NCBI RefSeq assembly: GCF_036248255.1
Contig: NZ_CP109178.1
Coordinates: 8,251,001-8,315,000, forward strand
Reading direction: 5' to 3'
DNA from: Streptomyces sp. NBC_01717
GTDB lineage: Bacteria; Actinomycetota; Actinomycetes; Streptomycetales; Streptomycetaceae
DNA length: 64,000 nucleotides
Shown: in pieces, positions 17,300 through 26,693 of the stretch
How positions within the stretch are numbered: the first letter of the stretch is position 1
Layout: each line of letters starts with the position of its first letter
Notes under the pieces: model-generated
Databases searched by the model: none
Seen by the model: the letters and a program-made list of their open reading frames with translations, nothing else
What the model was told of the DNA's origin: nothing
Translations under genes and position numbers: made by a program

Positions 17300-20200
17300 T
17301 CAGGAAGAAGCGAACAGATCGGCGGCGCGCAGCACGGCCTCCGCCGCCTCGGTCGGGCGGGTGCGCGGGAAGTAGTGGCCTCCGTCGGCGAGCTCGTGCA
17401 GGTCGACCTGTTCGGCCAGGAGCTGCCAGTCGCGGTACCGGCGCGGGTAATCCGCCGCGCTCGGGTCGTCGGCGGCAACGACCACGGTGACCGGCGCGGA
17501 CAGCTTGAGCGCCGGTGGGTTGTCCAGGGCGTCGGCGAAATAGTGGTGTGCGGACACACAGTCGTGCCGGTAGGCGGCACCGATGTGCTCGGCGTGCCGG
17601 GCATCCAACTCACCGAGCTCGGTGTATCCACCGTCCGCGCTCAGCCCCGCGGCGATCTCGGCGTCGCTTCGCCCGGTCAGCTCCGTGATGGTGGCGCGCC
17701 GGTCGGCGGCGCTTCCGAGCAGCTGCGCGCCGAGGAACACCCGCTGGACGTCCACCCCGCGCTCCTGCAGCTTCCTGGCCGTCTCCACGGCCGACGCGGT
17801 GCCCGAGGAATGGCCCCACAGCAGGACCTTCGTCAGGCCGTGCCGGATGATCTCGTCGACGACCTGCTCGACCACCTGTGCCATCGGCGCGAACGGCTCG
17901 CTCTCGGCAGCCACGTCGTGACCGGGCAGCTCGACGGCGAAGACCGCCGGGCCGCCGGCCGACAGTGCCCTGGCCATCGGCTGGAAGTTCACCGCGTTGC
18001 CGCCGGCGTAGGGGAAGCACACCAGGGCAGCGGGCTGCGTACCGTCCGATTCCGACAGCGACTGAAGCAGCCCGGAGCGCCGCTCGGACCTGCCGTCGAC
18101 CAGCCCGGCCAGATCGGCGAGGACCGGGTGCCGGGTGACGTCCTTGAGGGACACCACGCGGTCCAGGGTGATCGCCAGCTTCACCGCCGACAGCGACGTG
18201 CCGCCCCGGTCGAAGAAGTGGTCCCGCCGTCCGATCTGGTTCTCCGGGATGCCGAGCACCTTCGCCCATGCGGCCGCCAGTTGCTGCTCGGTCGGGGTGG
18301 TGGGCGCGCGGTACTCGTCCTGGACGGCACCGAGTTCTCCGGCGAGCGCCCGCAGAGTCTCCCTGTCGATCTTGCTGTTGGCCGTCAGCGGCAGACTTTC
18401 CCGCCAGTGGAAGGCCGACGGCACCATGTACTCGGGCAGCGACTCACCGAGCCGGTCGAGCAGGACGCCGGCCTCGAGTTGCCGCCGACCGGAGTAGAAC
18501 GCCACCAGGTGCTTGCTCCGGTCGGCCCGCTCGGTGACCACCACCGCACCGTCGCGAACACCGGGCACCCGCAACAGGGTGTTCTCGATCTCGCCGATCT
18601 CGATCCGGAAGCCACGAATCTTCACCTGGTTGTCCCGGCGGCCGAGGAACTCCAGCTTGCCCCCGGGCTGCCAGCGGCCGTAGTCGCCGCCCCGGTAGAG
18701 CCGGGCACCCTCACGGTGCGGATCGGCCAGATAGGCCTGCCGGGTGCGCTCCGGGTCGTTGACGTATCCGCGGCCGACGCAGACGCCGGAGAAGACGATC
18801 AGACCGGGGGCGCCGAGCGGTACCGGGGTCAGGTGCTCGTCGACGACATACACGTGCACGTTGTTGACCGCGGGACCCAGCAGGATCCGGTCCCCGTCGG
18901 GCATGCGGTCCATGACCTCGTGGTTCGTGTCGTCCGAGGTCTCGGTCAGCCCGTAGGCGTTGACCAGCTTGATCCCGGGCTGGGAGGCGAACCATCGCTG
19001 CGCGAGCTCCTTCTTCAGCGCCTCGCCGGTGACCGACACGCACCGCAGGTCCGGCAGCTCGCGGGGGCGCTGCTGCAGACAGGACACGACGACGTCCAGG
19101 TAGGAGGGTACGACCTGGAGGACGGCGACCCGGCCGTCAATGATCTTGTCGACGAACCGCTGGACGTCCAGGATCACCTCCTGCTCCACCAGCAGGGTCC
19201 GTCCGCCGACCAGCAGCCCGGAGACCAGTTGCCACAGCGAGATGTCGAAGCACTGGGGTGCGGTCTGGGCGACCACCTGTCCCTCGCCGATCCCCAGGTC
19301 GTCGATCTTGGCGTAGAGGTGGTTCAGCATGCCCGCGTGCTCGCACATCGCGCCCTTGGGCTCGCCCGTGGAGCCGGAGGTGAAATAGATGTAGGCGAGC
19401 TGGTCCGGCTCGACGCGGAGGCTCAGATCGTCGTCGGCATGGTCCTCCTCGTAGGCAGCGCCGACGAAGAGCTTCTGGATCCCGGACAGAGAGCCGAGGG
19501 CCTGGTCGAGCGTGGAGGTGCTGCCGGGTTCGGTCAGCACGAGTCCGCATGCGGCACGGGAGAGCATGGTCGCGACGCGATCGGCCGGGAAGTGCGGCTC
19601 GATGGGCAGGTACACGCCGCCGGCCTTGAAGACAGCGAGGACGGCGGCCATCCAGTCCAGGTTGCGCTCGGTCACCACCGCGACGACACCCTCGCGGCGC
19701 AGCCCCCGCGCCAACAGGGCTCGTCCCACCCGGTTGGCGCGCGCGTTGAGTTCCCGATACGTCAGCTGCTGCTCCCCGTGCACCGCGGCGACGGAATCCG
19801 GGTGAGCGGCCACCCGCTGCTCGAACAGCTCGTGGAACCGGTGGTCCGGCAGCTCCCGGCGTGGACCGGCGAGTTCTTCGAGCTGGAAGTGGAGTTCCTC
19901 GGCGGAGAGCAGGCTCTGCCGCGCGTGCTCGGCGTCCGGATCGGCGGCGACGAGCGCGAGCGCGGTGAGGTGGTAACCGGCGATCCTGACGGCGCAGTCC
20001 GTGTCGAGCGCCTCGGTCCGGTACCGCAGTCGCAGCATGAGGCGGCCGTCGCGTTGCGAAACTCCCACCCACAGCACGGTGTTACCGGCGATTTCGCCGC
20101 CCGAGCCGTGCGGATCGAAGACGGTCTCGATCGGCGGTTCGGCCAGGCCCAGCTCGCGCCTGAGCTCATCGACCGGAAAGTCCTTGTGCAACAGCAGATC

Positions 20201-20554
20201 CGACACGGCTCGATGGGCATCCATCAGCAGCGCCCGCCACGGGCCGAGGTCGGTCTTCAGCCGGCAGGGCAGCGGCCGGCCGCCCTCCACAGTGACGTAA
20301 CCGGTCGCGACCTCGCGCTCGCCGGACAGTGCGGCAAGCACCTTGGCGTGCGCGGCCAGCAGCACGGAGTCGAGCGGCACCGCCAGGTCCTTGGCCAACC
20401 GGCCCAACGCTGCCACGACGTCGTCCGGGATCGCCGCTTCGTGTTCGCCGACGCCCGTCACCGGATCGAGGGTCCACCGCGGTACGGCGGTGAATCCACC
20501 GGCGAGGAGCACCGCGCGCCAGAATTCCCGGTCGGCCTGCACTTGCTTTCCCAT
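17300..20554 (-). CDS. NRPS: truncated condensation - adenylation - PCP - thioesterase
   Basis: This protein is about 1,084 residues. Residues about 5-225 match only the second half of a condensation domain; the HHxxxDG catalytic half is absent. The adenylation domain spans about 235-735: core A3 YFTSGSTGEPKG at 392-401, FDISLWQ, NAYGLTET, GDYGRW and the A10 Lys in NSKID. The ten pocket residues, read by eye against GrsA numbering, are D-I-W-Q-S-T-A-D-D-K, with two acids at 330/331 that could hold a side-chain amine. The PCP Ser is in GGTSL (about 787). A type I thioesterase follows with GHSSG (about 914-918), Asp in AADDPS and His in DGGHYF. ATG 20554 preferred because AGAGGGA lies 7 nt upstream; ATG 20572 is possible. 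With SbnA/SbnB adjacent, diaminopropionate is the likely substrate. Confidence 0.88.
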   Translation of the reverse strand: MGKQVQADREFWRAVLLAGGFTAVPRWTLDPVTGVGEHEAAIPDDVVAALGRLAKDLAVPLDSVLLAAHAKVLAALSGEREVATGYVTVEGGRPLPCRLKTDLGPWRALLMDAHRAVSDLLLHKDFPVDELRRELGLAEPPIETVFDPHGSGGEIAGNTVLWVGVSQRDGRLMLRLRYRTEALDTDCAVRIAGYHLTALALVAADPDAEHARQSLLSAEELHFQLEELAGPRRELPDHRFHELFEQRVAAHPDSVAAVHGEQQLTYRELNARANRVGRALLARGLRREGVVAVVTERNLDWMAAVLAVFKAGGVYLPIEPHFPADRVATMLSRAACGLVLTEPGSTSTLDQALGSLSGIQKLFVGAAYEEDHADDDLSLRVEPDQLAYIYFTSGSTGEPKGAMCEHAGMLNHLYAKIDDLGIGEGQVVAQTAPQCFDISLWQLVSGLLVGGRTLLVEQEVILDVQRFVDKIIDGRVAVLQVVPSYLDVVVSCLQQRPRELPDLRCVSVTGEALKKELAQRWFASQPGIKLVNAYGLTETSDDTNHEVMDRMPDGDRILLGPAVNNVHVYVVDEHLTPVPLGAPGLIVFSGVCVGRGYVNDPERTRQAYLADPHREGARLYRGGDYGRWQPGGKLEFLGRRDNQVKIRGFRIEIGEIENTLLRVPGVRDGAVVVTERADRSKHLVAFYSGRRQLEAGVLLDRLGESLPEYMVPSAFHWRESLPLTANSKIDRETLRALAGELGAVQDEYRAPTTPTEQQLAAAWAKVLGIPENQIGRRDHFFDRGGTSLSAVKLAITLDRVVSLKDVTRHPVLADLAGLVDGRSERRSGLLQSLSESDGTQPAALVCFPYAGGNAVNFQPMARALSAGGPAVFAVELPGHDVAAESEPFAPMAQVVEQVVDEIIRHGLTKVLLWGHSSGTASAVETARKLQERGVDVQRVFLGAQLLGSAADRRATITELTGRSDAEIAAGLSADGGYTELGELDARHAEHIGAAYRHDCVSAHHYFADALDNPPALKLSAPVTVVVAADDPSAADYPRRYRDWQLLAEQVDLHELADGGHYFPRTRPTEAAEAVLRAADLFASS

Positions 20555-20616
20555 CTGGTCGTCCCTCTCCATTCACCGTCGCCACCGAGCCGTTCGCGCC
20601 GACAGGGGCGGCGCTG

Positions 20617-23151
20617 CTATCCCTTCCGCGTCAGTGCCTCGGGCTGATAGGAGGCATCTCGCATCTCCGTGGCGGGGTTTCCTCCCCAGCGTGCGTGCTG
20701 TGGGACTTCTTCGCCTTTCATGAGAAAGGAGTCGGGGGCGAGTGCCGCGCCGTCGCCCATCGTCACGCCGTAGTGGACGTGGGCTCCCACACCGAGGGTG
20801 CAGCCGGCGGCGATGGTGCTGCGATCGGACTTGAAGGTGCCGTCCTCCTGCGAGTGGCACTGGATCTTGCTTCCCGCATTGAGCGTGCAGTCGCTCCCGA
20901 TGGTGGTGAGCGTCCGCTCCGTCAAATAGCAGCCGTCGTCGAAGACCCTGCTGCCGATCCGAACACCCAGCATCCGCCAGATCACGTTTTTGAAAGGGGT
21001 GCCGTTGAAGACATTGAGATACGTGTCGGGCACCTTCCAGAGACGCTCGTGCCACCAGAAGTACGGGTCGTAGATGGAACACAACTGCGGTCGCAGCGTA
21101 CGGAATGCCGCGATACCACGCTCCACCAGTACGAAGTAGACAGCGGTGAACCCGAGACTGAGCACCAGGAACACAGCGATCAGCACATGTCCGTACGCGT
21201 CGTACAGTTCGGCGTTCGCGAGGCCGAGCATCGTGAGCACGAAGAAGTGCAGCCACCGCACGAGCAGGAAGAACACCATCGAGCGGATGTTGTAGCGGTT
21301 CTTCGCGGCGAGGCTGCGGCGCAACTCGTCGCCGGTCCGAAGGTGGTCGAACCGGGAGTCGCGCTCTACCGACCGGGGAATCTCGAAGCAAGGCGAGCCG
21401 AGCAGGCCCACGCCCTCGCGCACCTCGCCGTCGAGCGGAACCATCACCTTCGTCGCAAGGAGACAGTTCTCACCCGTTCTGGCCCCTGAGGGATAGGCGA
21501 TGTTGTTCCCGAGAAAGTTGTATGGCCCGATCGAGGCCCGGGACACCCGGAAGGACGTGCTCGAGAAGTCGGCGTTCACGATGGAGAGCCCGTCGGCGAC
21601 CATCGTCCCGCTGCCGACAGAGCACAGATACGGGGTCTCGTGCTGCACTTCCGTGCCGAAGTTCGACCCGGTCTGCTCGACCCGGGACAAGTCGTACCCG
21701 AGGCCGCGCAAGTATTGGACGATGTAGGAGCTGTCACCGAACAGCCATTTGAAGAACTTGATGTTGGTCATGCGCCCGATCGCCCGGTGCGCCGAGTAGT
21801 GGAAGCCGTACAGCGGATAGACCTTGTCCGGCTCGACGACCAGGTTAAGCAGGCGCGGAACGGTGAACAGTACGGCCAGACCCACGACGACGAAGCCGAA
21901 GAACAACACCAGGGACAGGATCAGCGCGTCTACGTAGAGATCCGTCGATGTGAACCCCATACTGCCCGGGCCCAGCCGGTTTTGCAGCGCCGGAACCAGG
22001 GTCACCAGCATGTACGCGCCCCCGACAGCCAGCGGCACGTAGAGGAAGAACAGCTGGAGCACGGTGACGAGACCGAAGCCCGCCCGGCGCAGCGTGCTGC
22101 ACCTGGCCGGCCCGATCCTCAGGTAGTCGTGCTGCGTGACCTGTGCCGGGGATCCGTGCCAGCGCTGACCGCCCGGGACCGCCTGGCCGCTGTACAGCGT
22201 GGACGTGTGGCCGAGCTGCGCCCCGTCGCCCATCGATGTGTCGATGTCGAGGACGGTCTTCTCGCCGATGAACACGTCCCGGCCAAGGGTGACGCGGCCG
22301 GTCTGGATGCGGCCGGCATGCGCCCGGTAGCAGAGGAAGAACGAGTCCTTGCGGATCACCGTGTCGGCGCCGATCGTGAGCAGGTCGGGGCAGACCGGAA
22401 CGTTGCGGGAGAGGATCGTGACCCCCTTGCCGATCCGCGCGCCCAGGGCCCGCAGGTACAGCACGTACAAGGGATTGCCGACAAAGAAGATCATCGGGTT
22501 GGCGTGGATCAGCACCTTGACGGTCCAGAACCGCAGATACGTCAGACCCCAGACCGGGAACTCGCGCGATTTCCACCGGCCGACGAGGAGCCATTTGGCC
22601 GCGATGGGGAAGGTGCACAGGCCGACGAAGCCGGCGCCGCCGAAGACGAACGATCGCAGGTAGATGTCGATCACATCCGAGCCGGCGGCGACCCATGCAT
22701 AGCCCAGGTCGGCAACAAGTCCGGCGAGGAATGAATATCCCAGGAAGAGCAGGAACTGCAGCGTTCCGCAGAGGGCGTACCGCACCGTGCCGACCGGGGT
22801 CACCACCTCGGTCGACGCCGTGACCGACGACTCGACAGGGACGGGCGCGGCTTCCGCGAGCCCCGTCGCCAGGCTTCGGATCGTCGGGTTCCGGTAGATG
22901 TCCTTCATCGACGCCGACGGGAGGTCCGGCCGCTTCCTGACCCGTGCGCAGAAGTGGGCCATCACCAACGAGTTGGCGCCGAGATCATCGAAGAAGTGGC
23001 TGTCGACCGACACCCGTTCGACGCACATGACGTCAGCGAGCACCTTGGCGAGATCTCTCTCGATGCCGGTCTCCGGGTCGGTGTACCCGCACGTGTCGTT
23101 CGCGGATTCATTCGGCTCGGGCGTCAGGACTTCGAGGGATTTCTCCTCCAT
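20617..23151 (-). CDS. PCP fused to poly-epsilon-lysine-synthetase-like membrane/left-handed-helix domain (no A domain)
   Basis: This 844-residue protein starts at ATG 23151 with AAGGAG 5 nt upstream. Residues about 30-110 form a carrier domain with phosphopantetheine Ser61 in DDLGANSL. The rest is polytopic: hydrophobic segments near 125-160, 165-190, 370-400, 415-445 and 645-705. Between them lie three soluble blocks rich in hexapeptide-repeat patterns (about 270-345, 480-600, 735-830; for example RIGKGVTILSRNVPV and TLGVGAHVHYGVTMGDGA). This matches the C-terminal part of Pls/PosA-type homopoly(amino acid) synthetases, which are about 1,300 residues and carry an N-terminal adenylation domain absent here. 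The protein should accept an aminoacyl group from an adenylation domain in trans and polymerise or ligate it at the membrane. First gene of the operon. Confidence 0.85.
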   Translation of the reverse strand: MEEKSLEVLTPEPNESANDTCGYTDPETGIERDLAKVLADVMCVERVSVDSHFFDDLGANSLVMAHFCARVRKRPDLPSASMKDIYRNPTIRSLATGLAEAAPVPVESSVTASTEVVTPVGTVRYALCGTLQFLLFLGYSFLAGLVADLGYAWVAAGSDVIDIYLRSFVFGGAGFVGLCTFPIAAKWLLVGRWKSREFPVWGLTYLRFWTVKVLIHANPMIFFVGNPLYVLYLRALGARIGKGVTILSRNVPVCPDLLTIGADTVIRKDSFFLCYRAHAGRIQTGRVTLGRDVFIGEKTVLDIDTSMGDGAQLGHTSTLYSGQAVPGGQRWHGSPAQVTQHDYLRIGPARCSTLRRAGFGLVTVLQLFFLYVPLAVGGAYMLVTLVPALQNRLGPGSMGFTSTDLYVDALILSLVLFFGFVVVGLAVLFTVPRLLNLVVEPDKVYPLYGFHYSAHRAIGRMTNIKFFKWLFGDSSYIVQYLRGLGYDLSRVEQTGSNFGTEVQHETPYLCSVGSGTMVADGLSIVNADFSSTSFRVSRASIGPYNFLGNNIAYPSGARTGENCLLATKVMVPLDGEVREGVGLLGSPCFEIPRSVERDSRFDHLRTGDELRRSLAAKNRYNIRSMVFFLLVRWLHFFVLTMLGLANAELYDAYGHVLIAVFLVLSLGFTAVYFVLVERGIAAFRTLRPQLCSIYDPYFWWHERLWKVPDTYLNVFNGTPFKNVIWRMLGVRIGSRVFDDGCYLTERTLTTIGSDCTLNAGSKIQCHSQEDGTFKSDRSTIAAGCTLGVGAHVHYGVTMGDGAALAPDSFLMKGEEVPQHARWGGNPATEMRDASYQPEALTRKG

Positions 23152-23620
23152 GCGAGCTCCTTGAGGAACTTTCGAGAGTCGTCGGCCATGACGGTCGGCG
23201 TCCTGCTACGCGCGCCTTTCGATGGCCGGATCGAATAGTCCGGAAGTCATGAGGCCGGGTCTGTTGTCCGGTTCAATAACCGTTGCCTCAGTCTCAGCTG
23301 ACCACCGTCGGGCTGCCACTCGAACTGCCCGGTTCATTCCTTGTCCACGGTCCCGGCCGGTGCGACGGCGACGAGCTGCGGATCGGTCTTGCCCTACTGC
23401 ATGCGAGTGGCGTGTGCATGACCCTGGAGGGAGCTGCGCCGGGGCGCGTGACAGTCAATTGGGAGAGCGCGGCGGGGTGGTGACGGCACCCGAGACGCCG
23501 CGGCTTCGAGGCGGCTGAGCGGCGCCCACACGCTTCTCGGTGGTGGCGCGGTGGCACACGCGGCCGAAACCATCTCATGTGACTGGATCCGGTGAGGTAC
23601 GGCCATCCGGGGGTAACGGC
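23152..23620. other. Upstream region of the diaminopropionate operon
   Basis: This region should hold the leftward operon promoter. Two similar blocks, GGCCGGATCGAATAGTCCGG at 23224-23243 and GGCCGGGTCTGTTGTCCGG at 23253-23271, form a direct repeat of a CCGG-n8/9-CCGG motif and might be a regulator site. A rightward frame at 23283-23483 (66 residues, SFLVHGPGRCDGDELRIGLA) has protein-like codons but no recognised family; it may be a fragment. Confidence 0.35.
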
Positions 23621-23787
23621 CCAAGGGCTGTCCCGTAACCCCCGGCGGGCGCGCGACGACAGCTACGGCACCTCGCCGCGTTGTCGGAACGCCCGAATAC
23701 GACCGGTACGAGGACGCCCCTCCGCCTTGCGATGCACCGCATCTGAGCCGCGCGCCGATCCACCAGGGATTACGGGACAGCCCTTGG
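23621..23787. mobile_element. MITE-like element, copy 1 (167 bp)
   Basis: The element begins CCAAGGGCTGTCCCGTAAC and ends with the inverted sequence TTACGGGACAGCCCTTGG, giving imperfect terminal inverted repeats of about 25 bp. It has no transposase. It is about 93 percent identical by eye to the copy at 31693-31860 and in the same orientation. The TGTCCCGTAA terminus resembles ends of Streptomyces IS5-type elements, so it may be mobilised in trans. It ends 84 bp from the thiolase stop codon. No clear target-site duplication was seen. Confidence 0.8.
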
Positions 23788-23871
23788 CGACCGCTTCCCT
23801 CACCTGGGTCCCCACCGCGCCCACCGCCCCGGCCATCACTATGCCGCGGGTCGCCGACGCCAGGGCTCGAG

Positions 23872-25062
23872 TCAGCGCTCCAGGACCAGGGCCAGTCCCT
23901 GCCCGACACCGATGCACAGCGCGGCCAGCCCCGTGCCCGAGCCCGCTTCGGCGAGCTGGTGGGCGACTGCTCCGGCGATGCGGGCGCCGGAGGCGCCGAG
24001 GGGATGTCCGAGGGCGATGGCTCCGCCCCTCGTGTTGAGGAGGCCGGAGTCGAGGTCGGGCAGGGCCGCGAGGCAGCCCAACGCCTGGGCGGCGTAGGCT
24101 TCGTTGAGCTCGACGGTGTGCAGGTCGCCGAAGCCGCGCCCGGCCCTCGTCAGGGCCTTGCGAATGGCATCGACCGGGCCCAGACCGAAGTACTGCGGCT
24201 CGATGCCGGTCACGGCGCCTGCCCGGATCCTGGCCAGCGGCTCGCGGCCGATCTCGGCCAGCCCGGCCTCGTCGGCCAGCAGCAGGGCTGCGGCGCCGTC
24301 GTTGAGGGGCGAGGCGTTGCCGGCTGTGACCGTACCGCCCTCACGGAAGACGGGCTTGAGACGGGCCAGCGCATCGAGAGACGTGTCGTCCCGGATTCCC
24401 TCGTCGCGGGCGAGATCGACCCCGTCGACGGGAACCACCTCGGCGTCGTAGGCACCGTCCTTCCACGCCTGTGAGGCCTTCCGATGACTGGCGAGCGCGA
24501 AGACGTCCTGGGCCTCGCGGGTGATTCCGTACTTGTCGGCGATCAGCTCTGCGCTCTCGCCGAGCGGGATGGTCCACTCCTCGGGCATGCGCGGGTTGAT
24601 CATCCTCCAGCCCAGGGTGGTGGAGTACAGCTGCTGGTTTCCTGCCGGGAAGGCTCGTTCCGGTTTGGGCAGCACCCACGGGGCGCGGCTCATGGACTCC
24701 ACCCCGCCTGCCACCGCGATGGAGACATCGCCGAGCGCCACCGCACGGGCGGCCTGGATGACGGCCTCCATCCCCGAGCCGCACAGCCGGTTGACGGTGG
24801 CTCCGGGGACCGTGACGGGCAGGCCGGCCAGCAGTACCGCCATGCGGGCGACATCGCGGTTCTCCTCCCCGGCGCCGTTGGAGTTCCCGAAGAGCACATC
24901 GCCGATGAGGCCCGGGTCCAGGGTGGGGCTACGGTCGAGCAGACCACGCAGCACGCCGGCGGCGAGGTCGTCGGGGCGTACCGAGGACAGCGCCCCGCCG
25001 TAGCGGCCGATCGGGGTACGGACGGCGTCGACGACGTAGACGTCCCGCAGGTACTCGTTCAT
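23872..25062 (-). CDS. pcaF: Acetyl-CoA acyltransferase (3-oxoadipyl-CoA thiolase type)
   Basis: This 396-residue thiolase carries the acylated Cys94 in NRLCGSGMEA, the C-terminal His in GGAIALGHPLGASGARIAGA and the second catalytic Cys in ALCIGVGQGLA. By context it cleaves 3-oxoadipyl-CoA with CoA to succinyl-CoA and acetyl-CoA, the last step of hydroxyquinol breakdown. Start ATG 25062 has AAGGAG 5 nt upstream. It is the last gene of the leftward aromatic cluster, with 115 nt between it and the CoA-transferase B gene. Confidence 0.9.
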   Translation of the reverse strand: MNEYLRDVYVVDAVRTPIGRYGGALSSVRPDDLAAGVLRGLLDRSPTLDPGLIGDVLFGNSNGAGEENRDVARMAVLLAGLPVTVPGATVNRLCGSGMEAVIQAARAVALGDVSIAVAGGVESMSRAPWVLPKPERAFPAGNQQLYSTTLGWRMINPRMPEEWTIPLGESAELIADKYGITREAQDVFALASHRKASQAWKDGAYDAEVVPVDGVDLARDEGIRDDTSLDALARLKPVFREGGTVTAGNASPLNDGAAALLLADEAGLAEIGREPLARIRAGAVTGIEPQYFGLGPVDAIRKALTRAGRGFGDLHTVELNEAYAAQALGCLAALPDLDSGLLNTRGGAIALGHPLGASGARIAGAVAHQLAEAGSGTGLAALCIGVGQGLALVLER

Positions 25063-25177
25063 CGGGACTCCTTGTGGTGGAGAGTGATGTGGGGGGTGGG
25101 TAATGCCGGCCCGCCGGTCCGGGGCGCTGTCCAGGAGCCTCGGCCGACGGGCGATCAGGGGGATGGGCCGACCGCGG

Positions 25178-25822
25178 TCAGCCGATGGCGTCGGGCACTC
25201 GCACGCGCGCGGCGGTACGGCTGACGACGTCGTCCGTGCTGACGTCGGGAGCCGTTTCGACGAGGACGAGACCGTCCTCGGTGACGTCCAGGACGCCGAG
25301 GTCGGTGATGATGCGGTCGACGCATGCCCTGCCGGTCAGGGGCAGGGTGCAGGCCTCGACGATCTTCGGGCTGCCGTCCTTGGCGCAGTGGTCCATCACG
25401 ACGATCACCCGCCGGGCGCCGTGGATGAGATCCATCGCACCGCCCATGCCCTTCACCATCTTGCCCGGGATCATCCAGTTGGCGAGGTCGCCGGCGGCGG
25501 AGACCTGCATGGCCCCCAGAATCGCGGCGTCGATGTGACCGCCGCGGATCATCCCGAAGGACAGTGACGAGTCGAAGAAGCTCGCGCCCGGCAGCACCGT
25601 GACCGTCTCCTTGCCCGCGTTGATGAGATCCGGGTCCACATCCGCGTCGGCCGGGTACGGGCCGACGCCGAGGATGCCGTTCTCCGACTGGAGCACCACG
25701 TGCACCCCTTCGGCGATGTGCTCGGGCACCAGCGTGGGCAGTCCGATGCCGAGGTTCACGTAGTCGCCGTCCTGGATCTCGGCGGCCGCGCGTGCGGCCA
25801 TCCCGTCCCTGGTCCAAGCCAT
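25178..25822 (-). CDS. pcaJ: 3-oxoacid (3-oxoadipate) CoA-transferase subunit B
   Basis: This 214-residue protein is the beta subunit of a family I CoA-transferase. The catalytic Glu is in [10 protein letters not shown] (Glu47), preceded by [11 protein letters not shown] and followed by the family segment [20 protein letters not shown]. With subunit A it moves CoA from succinyl-CoA to 3-oxoadipate. The start overlaps the subunit A stop by one base (TGATG). Assignment to 3-oxoadipate rather than acetoacetate rests on the maleylacetate reductase and thiolase neighbours. Confidence 0.88.
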   Translation of the reverse strand: MAWTRDGMAARAAAEIQDGDYVNLGIGLPTLVPEHIAEGVHVVLQSENGILGVGPYPADADVDPDLINAGKETVTVLPGASFFDSSLSFGMIRGGHIDAAILGAMQVSAAGDLANWMIPGKMVKGMGGAMDLIHGARRVIVVMDHCAKDGSPKIVEACTLPLTGRACVDRIITDLGVLDVTEDGLVLVETAPDVSTDDVVSRTAARVRVPDAIG

Positions 25823-26604
25823 CAGCGCCGCACCGTCCCTCGTACCGGAGGCGCGGAAACAGTGCGCCGTTCGATCTGCTTGTCCTCGGCCTGCTCCGGG
25901 GTCAGTTCGACCACCCGCTGGACGAAGACGCCGGGGAGATGGATCTCGTCCGGGTCCAGCTCGCCGGGCTCGACCAGTTGCTCCACTTCGGCGACGGTGA
26001 CGCGGCCGGCCATGGCGGCGAGCGGGTTGAAGTTGCGGGCCGAGCGGTGGAAGACGAGATTGCCGTGGCGGTCGCCCTTGGCGGCGCGGACGAGCGCGAA
26101 GTCGGTGGTGATGCCGTGCTCGAGCACGTGACGCCGGCCGTCGAACTCGCGTATTTCCTTGGGCGGTGAGGCGACTGCCACGGTGCCGTCCGGTGCGTAG
26201 CGCCAGGGCAGGCCGCCGTCGGCGACCTGGGTGCCGACCCCTGCGGGAGTGAAGAAGGCGGGGATGCCGCAGCCGCCGGCTCGCAGGCGCTCGGCGAGCG
26301 TGCCCTGCGGCGTCAGCTCGACCAGCAGTTCCCCCGAGAGGTACTGGCGGGCGAACTCCTTGTTGTCGCCGACGTATGAGCCGGTGACACGGGCGATGCG
26401 ACCCGCGGCGAGGAGGACGCCCAGGCCGCCGCCGTCCACGCCACAGTTGTTCGACACCACGCTGAGCCCGCTCGCGCCGGTCGCGTACAGCGCCTGGATC
26501 AGCACGTTGGGAACACCGCTGAGGCCGAAGCCGCCCACGGCCAACGATGCTCCGTCCATGACGCCGGTCAGCGCCTCCTCGGCGGTGGCGACCACCTTGT
26601 CCAT
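25822..26604 (-). CDS. pcaI: 3-oxoacid (3-oxoadipate) CoA-transferase subunit A
   Basis: This 260-residue alpha subunit starts [20 protein letters not shown]. It contains the CoA-binding glycine motif [14 protein letters not shown] and [20 protein letters not shown], then [18 protein letters not shown]. Start ATG 26604 is chosen because upstream codons in frame belong to the antisense of the preceding monooxygenase. Overlaps subunit B by one base. The two subunits form the usual heteromeric enzyme of the 3-oxoadipate route. Confidence 0.88.
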   Translation of the reverse strand: MDKVVATAEEALTGVMDGASLAVGGFGLSGVPNVLIQALYATGASGLSVVSNNCGVDGGGLGVLLAAGRIARVTGSYVGDNKEFARQYLSGELLVELTPQGTLAERLRAGGCGIPAFFTPAGVGTQVADGGLPWRYAPDGTVAVASPPKEIREFDGRRHVLEHGITTDFALVRAAKGDRHGNLVFHRSARNFNPLAAMAGRVTVAEVEQLVEPGELDPDEIHLPGVFVQRVVELTPEQAEDKQIERRTVSAPPVRGTVRR

Positions 26605-26693
26605 GTGCACTGCACTCCGTTCGGGTCCGGCAGATCGCCGGACCGGCGTCAGCCTCGGTTCGTGTGATCCTGTGTCGGGCATGTGCCGTGCCG

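Noticed and set aside
16991..20647. 1,218-residue open frame on the + strand
   Set aside because: It is the antisense of the TauD-like and NRPS genes. Its composition is Arg/Gly/Val-rich with no domain, and the NRPS motifs on the other strand are unambiguous.
23394..23909. Open frames crossing MITE copy 1 (and the similar frame across copy 2)
   Set aside because: The translated repeats match each other only because the DNA element is duplicated. The frames start and end in unrelated flanks.
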